Part shown: piece by piece, positions 53,853-63,452 of the stretch | Layout: each line of letters begins with the position of its first letter | Position numbering within the stretch: the stretch's first letter is position 1 | NCBI GenBank assembly: GCA_017309115.1 | Contig: JAFLEF010000020.1 | Coordinates: 47,034-111,033, forward strand | DNA: 64,000 nt | DNA from: Verrucomicrobiota bacterium | GTDB taxonomy: Bacteria; Verrucomicrobiota; Verrucomicrobiia; Limisphaerales; UBA9464 | Direction: 5' to 3' | Made by a program: the position numbers and the translations under genes | Notes under the pieces: model-generated | The model's input: only the letters and a program-made list of their open reading frames with translations | The model's database searches: none | Told to the model about the DNA's origin: nothing

Positions 53853-55814
53853 TCAAAGCCCCAGCCGATAAAACCCTTCCAGCGAATCCGGACCCAGCTC
53901 CACCTGCCAGTCATCCCCCACTGCCACTGGCGAGGTGCCTATGGGCTGCCATTGGGCCGGGTCCAGGTCGGGACAGTGCTGCAATCGATAGCCCGCAGCA
54001 CTGCGCGGCCAGCGTAGGACGGTGCGTCCGCCGACCGTTTCCAACCGCAACACCGGCACAGTCACCGGCAACGTCACCTCCAACGCGGCATTCTCCCTGA
54101 GCGAAGCCGGGGCGGTCTGTTGTTCCGCCCCGGTTCCCACCTGCACCACGTAGTCGCCCTTGAATCCCCGGACCGTCAGCCGGCCCGACGCGTCCGTGAC
54201 GCCGTTGGTGGTCGTCCACCATTCCCGGAACACCAGATTGCTGTACTGAATTCCATTCGGTTTGAGTTCCCAGTTGCTCCGGATAAGGGCCGCCCGAGGC
54301 AGCCAATGTTGGTTGGCCCAGAACCCCCACATCAGCAACCGCTCCACCCGGGGATGACTGAAGACAATGGTGAAGAAATCCCGCAGGTAATCCGCCTGAA
54401 CCAACTCGTCAGCCACGTTGACATCGAACTCAGTCACGGCGACGGACGTCATGCTGCCGCCCCCTTCCGGCGTGAGCAGTTGGATTCGCTGATAGATCTC
54501 CGGCGGACTGGTCAGAAAGCCGCCATAGTGCCCCTGCAAGCCCACGCCGTCGATGGTCGCTCCCCGAGCCTTCAAATCCGCGAGCAAGGTCCGCAGCGCC
54601 AGTGTTCCCAAACGGTCCGGCGACTCGAGATTGTTGTACTCGTTCAGATACAACCGCGGGACCCGGTCCAAATTGCGCGCCAGCTTGAACCACTCGGCCA
54701 GTTCCGCCCGACCTAGGACGGCCTCCACCGATGTCTCGTGTAGCGGTTCATTGAGCACATCCCACTCGAAACAAAGCCCCTGAGACTTGGCCAGAATGTC
54801 CCGAAAATGATTTTCAATCCTTCGCCGCAGCGCCGCCGGGTCGCCATACAACCCAGGAACATCCGCTGGTAAAAATCGGTCGCCCGGCCAGATCAAATTA
54901 TGTCCGCGAACGCCAATGTTCCGGGTCTTCAGCCAGCCCAAGGCGGACAGGGTGGTGTTGGATCCACTTTCCCACTGCGGCCACTTGAGGTCGTTCTCCA
55001 AGACCACCTCGTTGAACCAATTCGTCACGATCCCCTGGTAGCGGAGCAGGTCCGATGTTGAACCCACTCGGCCGATCAGACGGGCGCCATCCACGGCAGA
55101 TCCAAACCCAAACGCATGCCGAACCTGTCGAACCACCACCGGCGCTCCCGCCACCGGCTTACCGGAAAGATCGCGCACCGTCAGTGTCAGGTCGGCCTTG
55201 CGATGTTGCTCAATGCGAGCGGCCGCTTCCGCCCGCCAGGACGCATCCGGTTCCCGCCCGACGTAGGTCAGGTCATTGGTGAAGGCGCTGAGCGGATAAA
55301 GCTTGGCGTAGTTGGTCAGCTGCAACCCGCCGATCTCTACCGTCTGGGGCGGGAACCCGAGGTGCAGGGCCAACTGGGCCGCGCCTGCGGGATAGGCCGC
55401 CAGGGCCGGAAAAGCAAAACGGAACCGCGTCCAGTTAGTGGAGGCTGTGGTCCACGTCACCTGATGGGACTTGTCGTAATTCGGGCTAGCCTTCTCGAAG
55501 TTGAACGCGACAAAGGCTTCCCCGGCGGCCGGCTGCAAACGCCGCAGCCAGATTTGGCCGGCAATCACGTCATTCTGCGCCACCGCGGCCACGGTCGCCA
55601 AGGTGTAGCCAGCATCATAGAACTGCGCCGGCTGCCGGGTGGTTTGCAGTCGCACGGCTTGGGAAAACCCCGACCCCGTCGCGCTCACAATGGACTTGTT
55701 AACGGGACCGTACGCCTGGCCGGGGTTCAGTCCGGTGGGCGGCGCCAGACTAACCTGGGCCTGGACCCATCCCGGGCAAACGGCAGCCAGTACCCAGAGC
55801 CAGCGAGGAGACAT
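53853..55814 (-). CDS. Secreted GH10 endo-beta-1,4-xylanase with N- and C-terminal beta domains
   Basis: 653 residues with a signal peptide (to VQAQ, ~residue 20). Residues ~25-185 are a carbohydrate-binding-like beta domain (CBM4/9 fold). The GH10 barrel (~215-530) has the acid/base Glu356 in WDVLNEPL and the nucleophile Glu462 in AVTEFDVN, with NEVVLENDLKWPQWE and RGHNLIWPG as usual. The C-terminal ~90 residues are a beta domain ending GFYRLGL, typical of secreted proteins of this phylum. It cuts xylan outside the cell. Confidence 0.95.
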   Translation of the reverse strand: MSPRWLWVLAAVCPGWVQAQVSLAPPTGLNPGQAYGPVNKSIVSATGSGFSQAVRLQTTRQPAQFYDAGYTLATVAAVAQNDVIAGQIWLRRLQPAAGEAFVAFNFEKASPNYDKSHQVTWTTASTNWTRFRFAFPALAAYPAGAAQLALHLGFPPQTVEIGGLQLTNYAKLYPLSAFTNDLTYVGREPDASWRAEAAARIEQHRKADLTLTVRDLSGKPVAGAPVVVRQVRHAFGFGSAVDGARLIGRVGSTSDLLRYQGIVTNWFNEVVLENDLKWPQWESGSNTTLSALGWLKTRNIGVRGHNLIWPGDRFLPADVPGLYGDPAALRRRIENHFRDILAKSQGLCFEWDVLNEPLHETSVEAVLGRAELAEWFKLARNLDRVPRLYLNEYNNLESPDRLGTLALRTLLADLKARGATIDGVGLQGHYGGFLTSPPEIYQRIQLLTPEGGGSMTSVAVTEFDVNVADELVQADYLRDFFTIVFSHPRVERLLMWGFWANQHWLPRAALIRSNWELKPNGIQYSNLVFREWWTTTNGVTDASGRLTVRGFKGDYVVQVGTGAEQQTAPASLRENAALEVTLPVTVPVLRLETVGGRTVLRWPRSAAGYRLQHCPDLDPAQWQPIGTSPVAVGDDWQVELGPDSLEGFYRLGL

Positions 55815-56088
55815 GCCAGACGGTACTGAGGTTCCCCAACTTGGCCAAGTCCGGCCTTGAACCGTCCGATTCCATCCCTGGGAACAACCTGTTCACCCCG
55901 AAATCCCAGCCGTTCGCCCCTGCGGATTTACCATCGCGGAGATGCTCCGCAGAGTCCGAGCATTCCCGGAGGGATTTAGGTGGGGCGGGAGGGCTGCCCT
56001 GGGTGGCCCTTCCGCGTTACCCGGCTCGAACTGGATTCTTTGGAATCCGCTTGGCACTCTCTGGGGACTGCCGCGACCCCACTGATCC
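55815..56088. other. Divergent promoter region, no gene or repeat seen
   Basis: A 274-bp gap between the start of the xylanase gene and the start of the multihaem cytochrome gene, which run away from each other. Both promoters must lie here. None of the window's repeat modules is present, and I see no convincing palindrome or terminator. Confidence 0.4.
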
Positions 56089-58959
56089 ATGGCTGCCGTT
56101 TCCCCCTCCTCCGCACCCGCTCCCGAGCGACGCCGCTATGTCCGCGCGGTAGGTCCGCGTCTCCGCCTCCTGCTTTACACCGTCTTCGGACTCTTTGCCC
56201 TGCTCGGAGCCAACTCGGTGTACCTAACGTCCATCACGTTCCTCAACTGGCTGGCCCGGGATAACAACGTCTCGTACGAGAACTATTTTTATCAGCTCAT
56301 GTTCCTGGGTCACTTGATCTTGGGACTCTTGTTGATTGTTCCGGTCGTGTTGTTTGGCGCGTTCCACATGAAGAACGCCTGGAACCGACCCAACCGGCGT
56401 GCGGTGGCGGTGGGTTACACCCTGTTTGCCACTTCCCTGGTCGCTCTGTTGACCGGCTTGCTGCTGATGCGGGTGGAGGGCTTTGAGATTAACGACCCCA
56501 CCATTCGTCGAATCCTCTACTGGGCTCACTTTGCAACCCCCCTGGCCTGCGTATGGCTGTATGTCCTGCACCGGCTGTCCGGACCAAAGATTAAATGGAA
56601 GATCGGCCTGAGCTGGGCGGGCGCCGTGGCCGTGGTCGTGATCGCGATGATTGCCCTGCACCGGCATGACCCCCGGCTGTGGACCGCCAAGGCGCCCAAG
56701 GAAGGGGAGAAATACTTCCACCCGTCTTCCGCGCGGACCGCCAACGGTAACTTCATCCCGGCCGCCGCCCTCATGAACAATGAGTACTGCCTGGAATGCC
56801 ATCCCGACGTGTACAAATCCTGGTTCCACTCGGCCCACCGGTTCAGCTCGTTCAACAATCCGTTCTATCTGTTCGCCGTAAAGGAGACCCGGGAGGTCGG
56901 CCTAAAACGCGACGGCAGCGTCCAAGCATCCCGTTGGTGCGCCGGCTGCCATGATCCGGTGCCCTTCTTCTCCGGAGCCTTCGATGATCCGAACTTCGAC
57001 ATGAAGAATCACCCGACCTCCCAGGCCGGGATCAGCTGCACAGCGTGCCATTCGATCACGTCGCTGGAGGGTGGGCACCGCGGACTCATCGGCAATGGCA
57101 ACTACACCATTGAGGAACCGGTTCACTATCCGTTCGCCTTCGAACCCACCAACTCCCTGGCGTATTACCTCAATCTCCAGCTGGTGAAGGCCAAGCCTGA
57201 TTTCCACAAGAAGACGTTCCTTAAGCCGCTGCACAAATCGGCCGAATTCTGTTCCACCTGTCACAAGGTCGGACTCCCCTACGAACTGAACCACTACAAG
57301 GAGTTCCTTCGCGGCCAGAACCACTACGACACCTACTTGCTCAGCGGAGTGTCCGGAGTCAACGCCCGCGCCTTCTATTATCCCGAGAAGGCCAAACTGA
57401 ACTGCAACGAATGCCACATGCCGCTCCAGAAATCCGATGACTTCGCCGCGAAGTTGTATGGCACCAACGATTTTCGAGCCGTTCATGATCACCTCTTCCC
57501 GGCCGCCAACACCGCCCTGCCGCATATCCGCAACGAACCGGACCTCGTCAAAATCCACCAAGACTATCTCAAGGACTGCATCCGGGTGGACGTGTTCGGA
57601 CTAAAGGAAGGCGGGACCATCGATTCTCCGCTGTTCGCCCCGATCCGACCCAAGGTGCCCGCCCTCAAGCCGGGAAGGACGTATCTAATCGAAACCGTCG
57701 TGCGCACCGTGAGGCTGGGCCACCCACTGACCCAGGGCACGGTCGATTCCAATGAGTTGTGGGCCGATGTGCGCGTCACCGATCCCGACGGCACAGTGCT
57801 GGGGCGCAGCGGCGGACTGGGTCAGTTCAAGGAAGTCGATCCCTGGGCGCACTTCCTCAATGTCTACATGCTGGATAAGGACGGGAACCGAATCGACCGA
57901 CGCAATCCCCAGGACATCTTCGTTCCGCTCTACAACAACCAGATTCCGCCCGGTGCCGCCCATGTGTTGCACTACAAGCTGACCGTTCCGCCGGATCAAA
58001 AGGAGCCGCTGACGGTGGAGGTGAAGGTGAACTACCGGAAATTCGACACCATCTTCTACAACTACGTCATGGCTCCGGGGTACACCAATGGACTGCCCTT
58101 TCAACTCACCAACGACCTCCCCATTACGGTGCTGGCCAGCGACCGGGTTACCTTCCCGATCGTGGGAGGCGACACGAGCAACCTGGCCGCGATTGAATCC
58201 CAGACGTCCCCCATTCCCCTGTGGCAGCGCTGGAACGACTATGGCATCGGACTGTTCCTGAAAGGCGACAAGGGATCGGAAAAGGGGGAACTCGTGCAAG
58301 CTGCCGCGGCCTTCGCCGAAGTGGAAAAACTCGGTCGCGCCGACGGCCCGCTCAACCTCGCCCGGGTGTATTTCAAGGAAGGCCGACTCGACGAAGCCGT
58401 GCAGACCTTGCAACGCGCCAACGACACCAACCGGTTCAATCCGCCGGGCAATCGCTGGACCATCGCCTGGCTGAACGGTTTGGTGAACAAACAGAATGGC
58501 CACCTCGACGATGCCATTCGCGAATTCACCAGCATTCTCGAGGATCGGTATCCCGAACTGGAGGCCCGCGGCTTCAACTTCAGCCGGGACTACGAGGTGA
58601 TTAACGAACTGGGGCAGACGCTTTTCGAACGCGCCAAAATGGAACGCGCCAACCCAACCCGGCGGGAGGAACTCCTGCGTCAGGCCGCGCGCCGTTTTGA
58701 AGACACCCTGGCCATCGACATCGAGAACGTCACCGCGCACTACAATCTCGGATTGATCTACGCATCGCTCGGAGACACCGCCCAGGCCGAGGAACATCGC
58801 CGACTACACGAACGCTATCGTCCCGACGACAATGCCCGGGACCGCGCCGTGGCCAATGCCCGCCGTCGGGACCGCGCTGCCGATCACGCTTCACAGGCTA
58901 TCGTCATCTACGACTTGCAGCGCGAATCCGGCGAACGCTTCTCCGATGCCCGGAAGTGA
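56089..58959 (+). CDS. Membrane-anchored pentahaem cytochrome c with TPR domain
   Basis: 956 residues. About five hydrophobic helices occupy residues ~25-200, with histidines suited to a quinone-side anchor. Five CxxCH haem sites follow at Cys234, Cys284, Cys317, Cys388 and Cys439. A beta domain (~490-720, RTYLIETVVRTVRLGHP, DVRVTDPDGTVLG) and then TPR repeats (~735-930) complete it. It likely takes electrons from the quinone pool to a periplasmic or outer partner. Its stop overlaps a possible GTG start of the next gene by 4 bp, so the two are probably cotranscribed. Confidence 0.9.
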   Translation: MAAVSPSSAPAPERRRYVRAVGPRLRLLLYTVFGLFALLGANSVYLTSITFLNWLARDNNVSYENYFYQLMFLGHLILGLLLIVPVVLFGAFHMKNAWNRPNRRAVAVGYTLFATSLVALLTGLLLMRVEGFEINDPTIRRILYWAHFATPLACVWLYVLHRLSGPKIKWKIGLSWAGAVAVVVIAMIALHRHDPRLWTAKAPKEGEKYFHPSSARTANGNFIPAAALMNNEYCLECHPDVYKSWFHSAHRFSSFNNPFYLFAVKETREVGLKRDGSVQASRWCAGCHDPVPFFSGAFDDPNFDMKNHPTSQAGISCTACHSITSLEGGHRGLIGNGNYTIEEPVHYPFAFEPTNSLAYYLNLQLVKAKPDFHKKTFLKPLHKSAEFCSTCHKVGLPYELNHYKEFLRGQNHYDTYLLSGVSGVNARAFYYPEKAKLNCNECHMPLQKSDDFAAKLYGTNDFRAVHDHLFPAANTALPHIRNEPDLVKIHQDYLKDCIRVDVFGLKEGGTIDSPLFAPIRPKVPALKPGRTYLIETVVRTVRLGHPLTQGTVDSNELWADVRVTDPDGTVLGRSGGLGQFKEVDPWAHFLNVYMLDKDGNRIDRRNPQDIFVPLYNNQIPPGAAHVLHYKLTVPPDQKEPLTVEVKVNYRKFDTIFYNYVMAPGYTNGLPFQLTNDLPITVLASDRVTFPIVGGDTSNLAAIESQTSPIPLWQRWNDYGIGLFLKGDKGSEKGELVQAAAAFAEVEKLGRADGPLNLARVYFKEGRLDEAVQTLQRANDTNRFNPPGNRWTIAWLNGLVNKQNGHLDDAIREFTSILEDRYPELEARGFNFSRDYEVINELGQTLFERAKMERANPTRREELLRQAARRFEDTLAIDIENVTAHYNLGLIYASLGDTAQAEEHRRLHERYRPDDNARDRAVANARRRDRAADHASQAIVIYDLQRESGERFSDARK

Positions 58960-59012
58960 TTTCATTTACAACCGCTGATTCCCGACCCGACCCTGCTGGT
59001 GAATTCCCCCTC

Positions 59013-60860
59013 ATGAAAGACGCTCCCCGGAAGCCGGAACCTGAACTCGAAGAGTACGCCGCCGCCGATGATCAGGCCGTCGGCAAAGGTATCCGCTTCT
59101 CCCTGCTGGCCCTGACCGCGCTCGTGGCTCTGGGCGGAGTCGCCTACCTGGTTCTCCGTCCGCAAAAAGTCGCTGGCCCGATCAAGGTCACGGCCCTGAG
59201 CGCACCCGCCGCCGCCAGTCTGAAGGCCCTGGAAGACATTCCGAACACTCCGTTCATCGATATCACCGCCGCCTCGGGAATCACCTTCCGCCACGAGACC
59301 GGAGCCTATGGTGACAAGCTGCTGCCGGAGACGATGGGCGGTGGCGTGGCCTTTGCGGATTTGGACGGCGACGACGCTCCCGAACTGCTCTTCGTCAACT
59401 CCACCCAATGGCCGGGCAAACTACCAGCCGGCGCCAAACCCGCGACTCCGGCGCTGTATCGCAACAATGGGAAGGGTCAGTTCACCGACGCCACCACGGG
59501 CTCCGGATTGGACGTCCCGCTCTACGGCATGGGCGTCGCCTTGGGTGACTACGACAACGACGGCAAGACCGACGTGTTTCTCTCCACCGTGGGCGGCGGC
59601 CGATTGTTTCACAACGAAGGCGGACTGAAGTTCCGCGAGGTCACCGCAACCGCCGGTGTTGCCGGGGATCCCCGGGACTGGAGCACGGCAAGTTCGTTCT
59701 TTGATTACGACAACGACGGCGATCTCGACCTCTACGTCGGCAACTACGTCCGCTGGTCGCCGGAGATTGATCGCGAGGTCAATTACACACTCGTTGGTGT
59801 GGGCCGGGCCTACGGTCCGCCGATGAACTTCGAAGGCTCCTTCCCCCGCCTCTACCGCAACGATGGTCAAGGCAAGTTCACCGACGTCTCTGCCGCCTCT
59901 GGAGTCCAGGTGAAGAATCCAGCTACTGGCGTGCCCCTCGCCAAAACTCTTGGCGTGGCACCGGTGGACTACAACCGCGATGGCTGGATGGATCTCGTGG
60001 TGGCCAACGACACCACCCAAAACCTGCTCTTCGAGAATCAGAAGAACGGCACGTTTCAGGAAGTGGGCGCCTTGAGCGGACTGGCCTTCGACAGTTACGG
60101 CAACACCCGCGGTGCCATGGGCGTGGACACCTCCCGCTTCACCGCCGACGGCAAGCTCGGCGTAGGCATTGGCAACTTCGCCAACGAGATGACCGCGCTC
60201 TACGTTGAGAACGGAGTGAACTTCACCGACGAAGCGATCTCCTGGGGCATCGGTCCGGCCAGCCGGCTGCCGCTCAAATTCGGACTCTTCTTTTTCGACT
60301 ACGACCTCGATGGACGGCCCGATCTGCTCACCAGCAACGGCCATCTCGAGGAAGAAATCTCCAAGGTTCAGGCCAGCCAGAGTTATCGGCAGCCGGCCCA
60401 ACTGTTCTGGAACGCAGGCGACGCCGGATTCCTGAACGTCTCCACCAACCGCGCCGGTGCCGACCTCTTCGGGCCCATCGTGGGCCGAGGAAGTGCCTTC
60501 GCCGATGTCGACCGCGACGGTGATCTCGACGTGGTCCTCACCCAAGTGGGCGGCGCCCCCAGGCTCCTGCGGAACGATCAACAACTGAACCATCACTTCG
60601 TCCGACTCAAACTCGTCGGGACGAAATCGCCTCGAGACGGCCAAGGCGCCTGGGTGAAACTCACGGCCGGCGGCAAACCGCAGTGGGCCCAGGTCATGCC
60701 CACCAAGAGTTATCTCAGTTCCAGTGAATCCGTGCTCACCTTTGGTCTCGGCTCGAACACCAAGATCGACTCCCTGGAAGTCCACTGGCCCAGCGGCGCC
60801 CGCCAGACCTTAGACACCGTCCCCCTGGACCAACTCACCGTCGTGGAAGAACCGCGGTGA
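59013..60860 (+). CDS. CRTAC1 / ASPIC-UnbV FG-GAP repeat protein, membrane-anchored
   Basis: 615 residues from ATG at 59013; a GTG at 58956 overlapping the previous stop is possible but gives an unlikely leader. One helix (~30-50) anchors a periplasmic beta-propeller with Ca-binding FG-GAP loops: DLDGDDAPELLF, DYDNDGKTDVFL, DYDNDGDLDLYVG, DYNRDGWMDLVV, DYDLDGRPDLL and DVDRDGDLDVVL. The C-terminal ASPIC/UnbV block (VKLTAGGKPQWAQV, HWPSGARQTLD) closes. It is routinely found beside cytochrome-TPR genes in this phylum; function unknown. The stop is followed after 7 nt by AGCTGAG/TAAGCGG units. Confidence 0.92.
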   Translation: MKDAPRKPEPELEEYAAADDQAVGKGIRFSLLALTALVALGGVAYLVLRPQKVAGPIKVTALSAPAAASLKALEDIPNTPFIDITAASGITFRHETGAYGDKLLPETMGGGVAFADLDGDDAPELLFVNSTQWPGKLPAGAKPATPALYRNNGKGQFTDATTGSGLDVPLYGMGVALGDYDNDGKTDVFLSTVGGGRLFHNEGGLKFREVTATAGVAGDPRDWSTASSFFDYDNDGDLDLYVGNYVRWSPEIDREVNYTLVGVGRAYGPPMNFEGSFPRLYRNDGQGKFTDVSAASGVQVKNPATGVPLAKTLGVAPVDYNRDGWMDLVVANDTTQNLLFENQKNGTFQEVGALSGLAFDSYGNTRGAMGVDTSRFTADGKLGVGIGNFANEMTALYVENGVNFTDEAISWGIGPASRLPLKFGLFFFDYDLDGRPDLLTSNGHLEEEISKVQASQSYRQPAQLFWNAGDAGFLNVSTNRAGADLFGPIVGRGSAFADVDRDGDLDVVLTQVGGAPRLLRNDQQLNHHFVRLKLVGTKSPRDGQGAWVKLTAGGKPQWAQVMPTKSYLSSSESVLTFGLGSNTKIDSLEVHWPSGARQTLDTVPLDQLTVVEEPR

Positions 60861-60867
60861 CGGGGAA

Positions 60868-61135
60868 AGCTGAGAGGTAAGCGGTAAGCGGTAAGCGCGC
60901 GCCCCAAAAGCGCCAGAGGGCTGGCGCAGTCCAAATGCTCCGCGATCCCTTCACCGCCTCTCCAAGTCTCCCCCTCCCACTTTCTCCCCCTCTCTCGTCC
61001 CCGTTCCTGTTTTCATGTTTTCCAGATTCCTCCCCTTCCCCTGTCTCTCCTTCGCCCTTCCCGCTTGCCGCTTACCGCTTCGCGCTTAACGGCTTTACCT
61101 CTCAACTCTCAACTCTCAGCTCTCAGCTCTCAGCT
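60868..61135. repeat. 7-bp arrays, F and C motifs
   Basis: 60868-60897 has AGCTGAG then four TAAGCGG-type units on the + strand after the CRTAC1 gene. 60948-60990 is module F, 61004-61030 reversed motif C. 61066-61092 has reverse TAAGCGG-type units, and 61098-61135 a reverse array mixing AGTTGAG and AGCTGAG next to the following gene's end. The 285-bp gap holds no gene; both convergent genes end in sense arrays. Confidence 0.88.
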
Positions 61136-61145
61136 TCCTCCACGC

Positions 61146-61880
61146 CTACTCCCCCCCAACCCCGACAAGACGGAAGTACGTCCCGGAATGGCTGGGCAGA
61201 GTGGAGAGGATTTCTACGGTTCCCCATTCCGGGGCCGGAGCAGGCGGAGTGCTCAGGGAACCGGTCAACACGTCCTGCTGCCAGGTCCATAAGTCGAGAT
61301 TGCCCGATGCCTCCAGACGATACCGGGCGTGCGGACGAACGCGGGCCGAGAACTTGAGGTAGTTCTGGTCTGGCGATTGAAGCCGATCGAGGGTGAGCCC
61401 ACTCACTCCCGGAGGAAGTTTCGGATAGGTCTTCGGTATGGAAATCTCCAAGAGATTGGGCACCGGAAGCGCGCCCCCGCCCAGGCCGACCAAAGAGAGC
61501 GGGACGTCGACTTTTTCCGACGCCAACTCGTAGGTCTCGCCCGAACTGGAATCCCAGACTTGCAGCGTTGCCTGGGTTGAGCCGCCGGGTTCGGTCAGCG
61601 GGAAGGTGAGGTGACCCAGTCCGAAGAGGCCATCGAGCGCCAACCCGAAAGTCGTCATCCCAGTGTTCGGGTTTACGATCAAAGCTCCATCCCGATTCAA
61701 AATCTGGATCCGGCCGGTGGTCTTGGACAACGGGTCACCGTTGTAGCGCATTAGCAACGGTCGAAGCGCGGGATCAACTCCTTGGATGTTGTTAAACGAA
61801 ACCACTCCCTGCGCCAGGGCCGTCCCCGAGAGTAGTAAGGCCACGACGACACCACACCGGGCGGCAAGCTTGTCTGACAT
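61146..61880 (-). CDS. Secreted protein of unknown function
   Basis: 244 residues from ATG at 61880, with a signal peptide (hydrophobic run ending GTALAQ). The mature part is beta-rich (VVSFNNIQGVDPALRPLL, TQATLQVWDSSSGETYEL), and the C-terminus YRLEASGNLDLWTWQQ...GTYFRLVG matches the short end domain seen on many secreted proteins of Verrucomicrobiota. No enzyme motif. No PEP-CTERM sorting signal is visible. Confidence 0.75.
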   Translation of the reverse strand: MSDKLAARCGVVVALLLSGTALAQGVVSFNNIQGVDPALRPLLMRYNGDPLSKTTGRIQILNRDGALIVNPNTGMTTFGLALDGLFGLGHLTFPLTEPGGSTQATLQVWDSSSGETYELASEKVDVPLSLVGLGGGALPVPNLLEISIPKTYPKLPPGVSGLTLDRLQSPDQNYLKFSARVRPHARYRLEASGNLDLWTWQQDVLTGSLSTPPAPAPEWGTVEILSTLPSHSGTYFRLVGVGGE

Positions 61881-61984
61881 ATGAGCGAGCAAGAACTTCC
61901 TGACCCGAAAGTCAACGGCCAAGATCCAATCCAACCCTGAGCAAGCCGTTACGGTATAAGCGCCAACCAGTACGGAAACGCGCA

Positions 61985-62078
61985 CCGGTTCACCGTCTCT
62001 CCAAGTCTCCCCCTCCCACTTTCTCCCCTTCTCGTTCCCCTTCCCGTTTTCATGTTTTCCAGATTCCTCCCCTTTCCC
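61985..62078. repeat. Module F and motif C
   Basis: The F run TCTCCAAGTCTCCCCCTCCC (from ~61995) continues into reversed motif C (CCGTTTTCATGTTTTCCAG, 62045-62063). It abuts the helicase remnant. The rest of the 61881-62282 gap holds the remnant and nothing else that I recognise. Confidence 0.8.
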
Positions 62079-62192
62079 TCAACTCTCGCCCTCTCCCAAC
62101 AGAAAGCGCAGGTCGTCCAGCGTTAGGGCCGACGCAAACCGCTCCTCCCCCAAGACCTCCTCCGCTAGCGCACTCTTCGTCTTCTGAACGGT
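62079..62192 (-). pseudogene. 3' remnant of a SNF2-type helicase gene
   Basis: A 37-codon stretch ending in TGA at 62079 reads TVQKTKSALAEEVLG followed by EERFASALTLDDLRFLLGE. This closely resembles the conserved C-terminal tail of bacterial SWI2/SNF2 helicases (K-x-ALAE-x-V/L-G ... L-x-LDDLR-x-LL). An in-frame stop lies directly upstream and no other helicase part is in the window. It is best read as the leftover 3' end after loss of the gene. Confidence 0.5.
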
Positions 62193-62282
62193 TCACGGCG
62201 CCGGCCGTGGGTGCTGCGGGTTTTCCAATTTTCAGTTCGGCCGAACCGAGGTACGGATGACCGATGCCGCATGGCACCGAGC

Positions 62283-63200
62283 TCAGACGCCCCAGGCGAG
62301 GGATTCGCGGTCGAGTTCGCCTTTGTTTACCAAAGTCGTCTCGATGACCCGCGTGGAAACGTCGAAATAGGCTGCGGCTTCCGCGATGTCGTCCTCATCC
62401 GGGCCGGTGGCCAGCACCCTGTCCTTCAACGCGTCGAACGGGCACAGAAACTCCTGGGCGAACGCTCGTTGAAACTGCTGCCGCGCCGTCTTGGCCGTGG
62501 TCGCCGGAAGAAGACGTCCACCGATGGATTCCAGCAGACTGTCCCCAATCAGTCGGCTGGCGGCAAACCGGCGGCTGGTGGGGTGCGCCCGGTTCAAATA
62601 GATGTCGGCCTTGTCCGTGTCCGCATCGCGAAGGACGAGCGGCATGGGCGCGGTTCCCCTGGCCCCCACCTCGAAGATCGACGGACTGGCTCCCAGCAGG
62701 TCGGCCAAACGGCTGTTTGTGATCGGTCCTGAGCCCAGTCCCCAATCCCGTCGCGCTAGGCGCGACAGTTTGGTTGCTCTCTGCCACGGCTTTTCTCCCT
62801 GCTCGAACTTCTGATTCACGGCCAGCTTCGGCATTGATCCACGGAACCCGAGGCGATGGCAATCGTCTCCCCCGTCACTCGCAAAGAGGATGCTTGGCCA
62901 GCAATATCCGTCGCCAGCGGAGGCCATCGAGTGCGACATGCGCCAGTCCACGTCGGTTCTCGAGCTTGGAGTTTCTGGCTCCCAGCGCAGCCGCCACCAG
63001 TTCCTGGCGAACCAGGCCGCCAAGGTGTAGGCCGAGGCGTTCAGGCGGTTCCTGACCGTATTCCCCCAGGAATCCTCCAGACGAGTCAGCCACTCTTCGC
63101 CCACACTCATCCCGATCGCCCCGCGGCACACTTGGGAAAAGTCCATCTCTCCATTCGAGGAGCCCCACCATTCACATTCGATTTTGAGGGACTCATTCAT
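62283..63200 (-). CDS. ImmA/IrrE-like (DUF955-type) protein lacking the HExxH zinc site
   Basis: 305 residues from ATG at 63200. The C-terminal ~130 residues follow the ImmA/IrrE plan: LNRAHPTSRRFAASRLIGDSLL where the metallopeptidase helix should be, then RQQFQRAFAQEFLCPFDAL and the winged-helix-like end EDDIAEAAAYFDVSTRVIETTL. The HExxH motif is missing, so catalysis is unlikely. The N-terminal half (WFARNWWRLRWEPE, MSHSMASAGDGYCWP) is not assigned. Such proteins often sit in toxin-antitoxin, phage or mobile loci. It overlaps the small upstream gene by 8 nt. Confidence 0.6.
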   Translation of the reverse strand: MNESLKIECEWWGSSNGEMDFSQVCRGAIGMSVGEEWLTRLEDSWGNTVRNRLNASAYTLAAWFARNWWRLRWEPETPSSRTDVDWRMSHSMASAGDGYCWPSILFASDGGDDCHRLGFRGSMPKLAVNQKFEQGEKPWQRATKLSRLARRDWGLGSGPITNSRLADLLGASPSIFEVGARGTAPMPLVLRDADTDKADIYLNRAHPTSRRFAASRLIGDSLLESIGGRLLPATTAKTARQQFQRAFAQEFLCPFDALKDRVLATGPDEDDIAEAAAYFDVSTRVIETTLVNKGELDRESLAWGV

Positions 63201-63327
63201 GCGGCTGATTCCAATGGGCGATCACCTGCTCCCTGAAGTCGTCGTTCATTTCGAGCGGATAGCCGTGGTAGACTCCGCCGCCGGGATTCTCCAACTGGGC
63301 CTCCAAGGGTACGCCGTCATCTGTCAC
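63193..63327 (-). CDS. Short ORF coupled to the ImmA/IrrE-like gene
   Basis: 44 residues from a GTG at 63327, with the family-like string GGGVYHGYPLEMNDDFREQV. The stop TGA lies inside ATGAATGA, overlapping the next gene's start by 8 nt. The same frame upstream carries an ATG at 63375 (MVVEVNSTRQP) but is cut by an in-frame TAA, so a once longer gene of ~60 residues may have been broken. Too short for the usual gene finders. Function unknown; a regulator or partner of the ImmA/IrrE-like gene is possible. Confidence 0.45.
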   Translation of the reverse strand: MTDDGVPLEAQLENPGGGVYHGYPLEMNDDFREQVIAHWNQPHE

Positions 63328-63452
63328 CGACCACGAGTGTTATGGTTGGCGTGTCGAGTTCACTTCAACAACCATCGCACAGTTAACGTCAACCAGGTAT
63401 TTTTCATGCCTAAGTCCATCCAAAGTCTTTTGAGACTACCCCTCCACCAACG

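Noticed and set aside
62050-62277. 75-codon minus-strand ORF over the helicase remnant
   Set aside because: Its end is read from motif C and its composition is not protein-like; the other frame carries the helicase tail.
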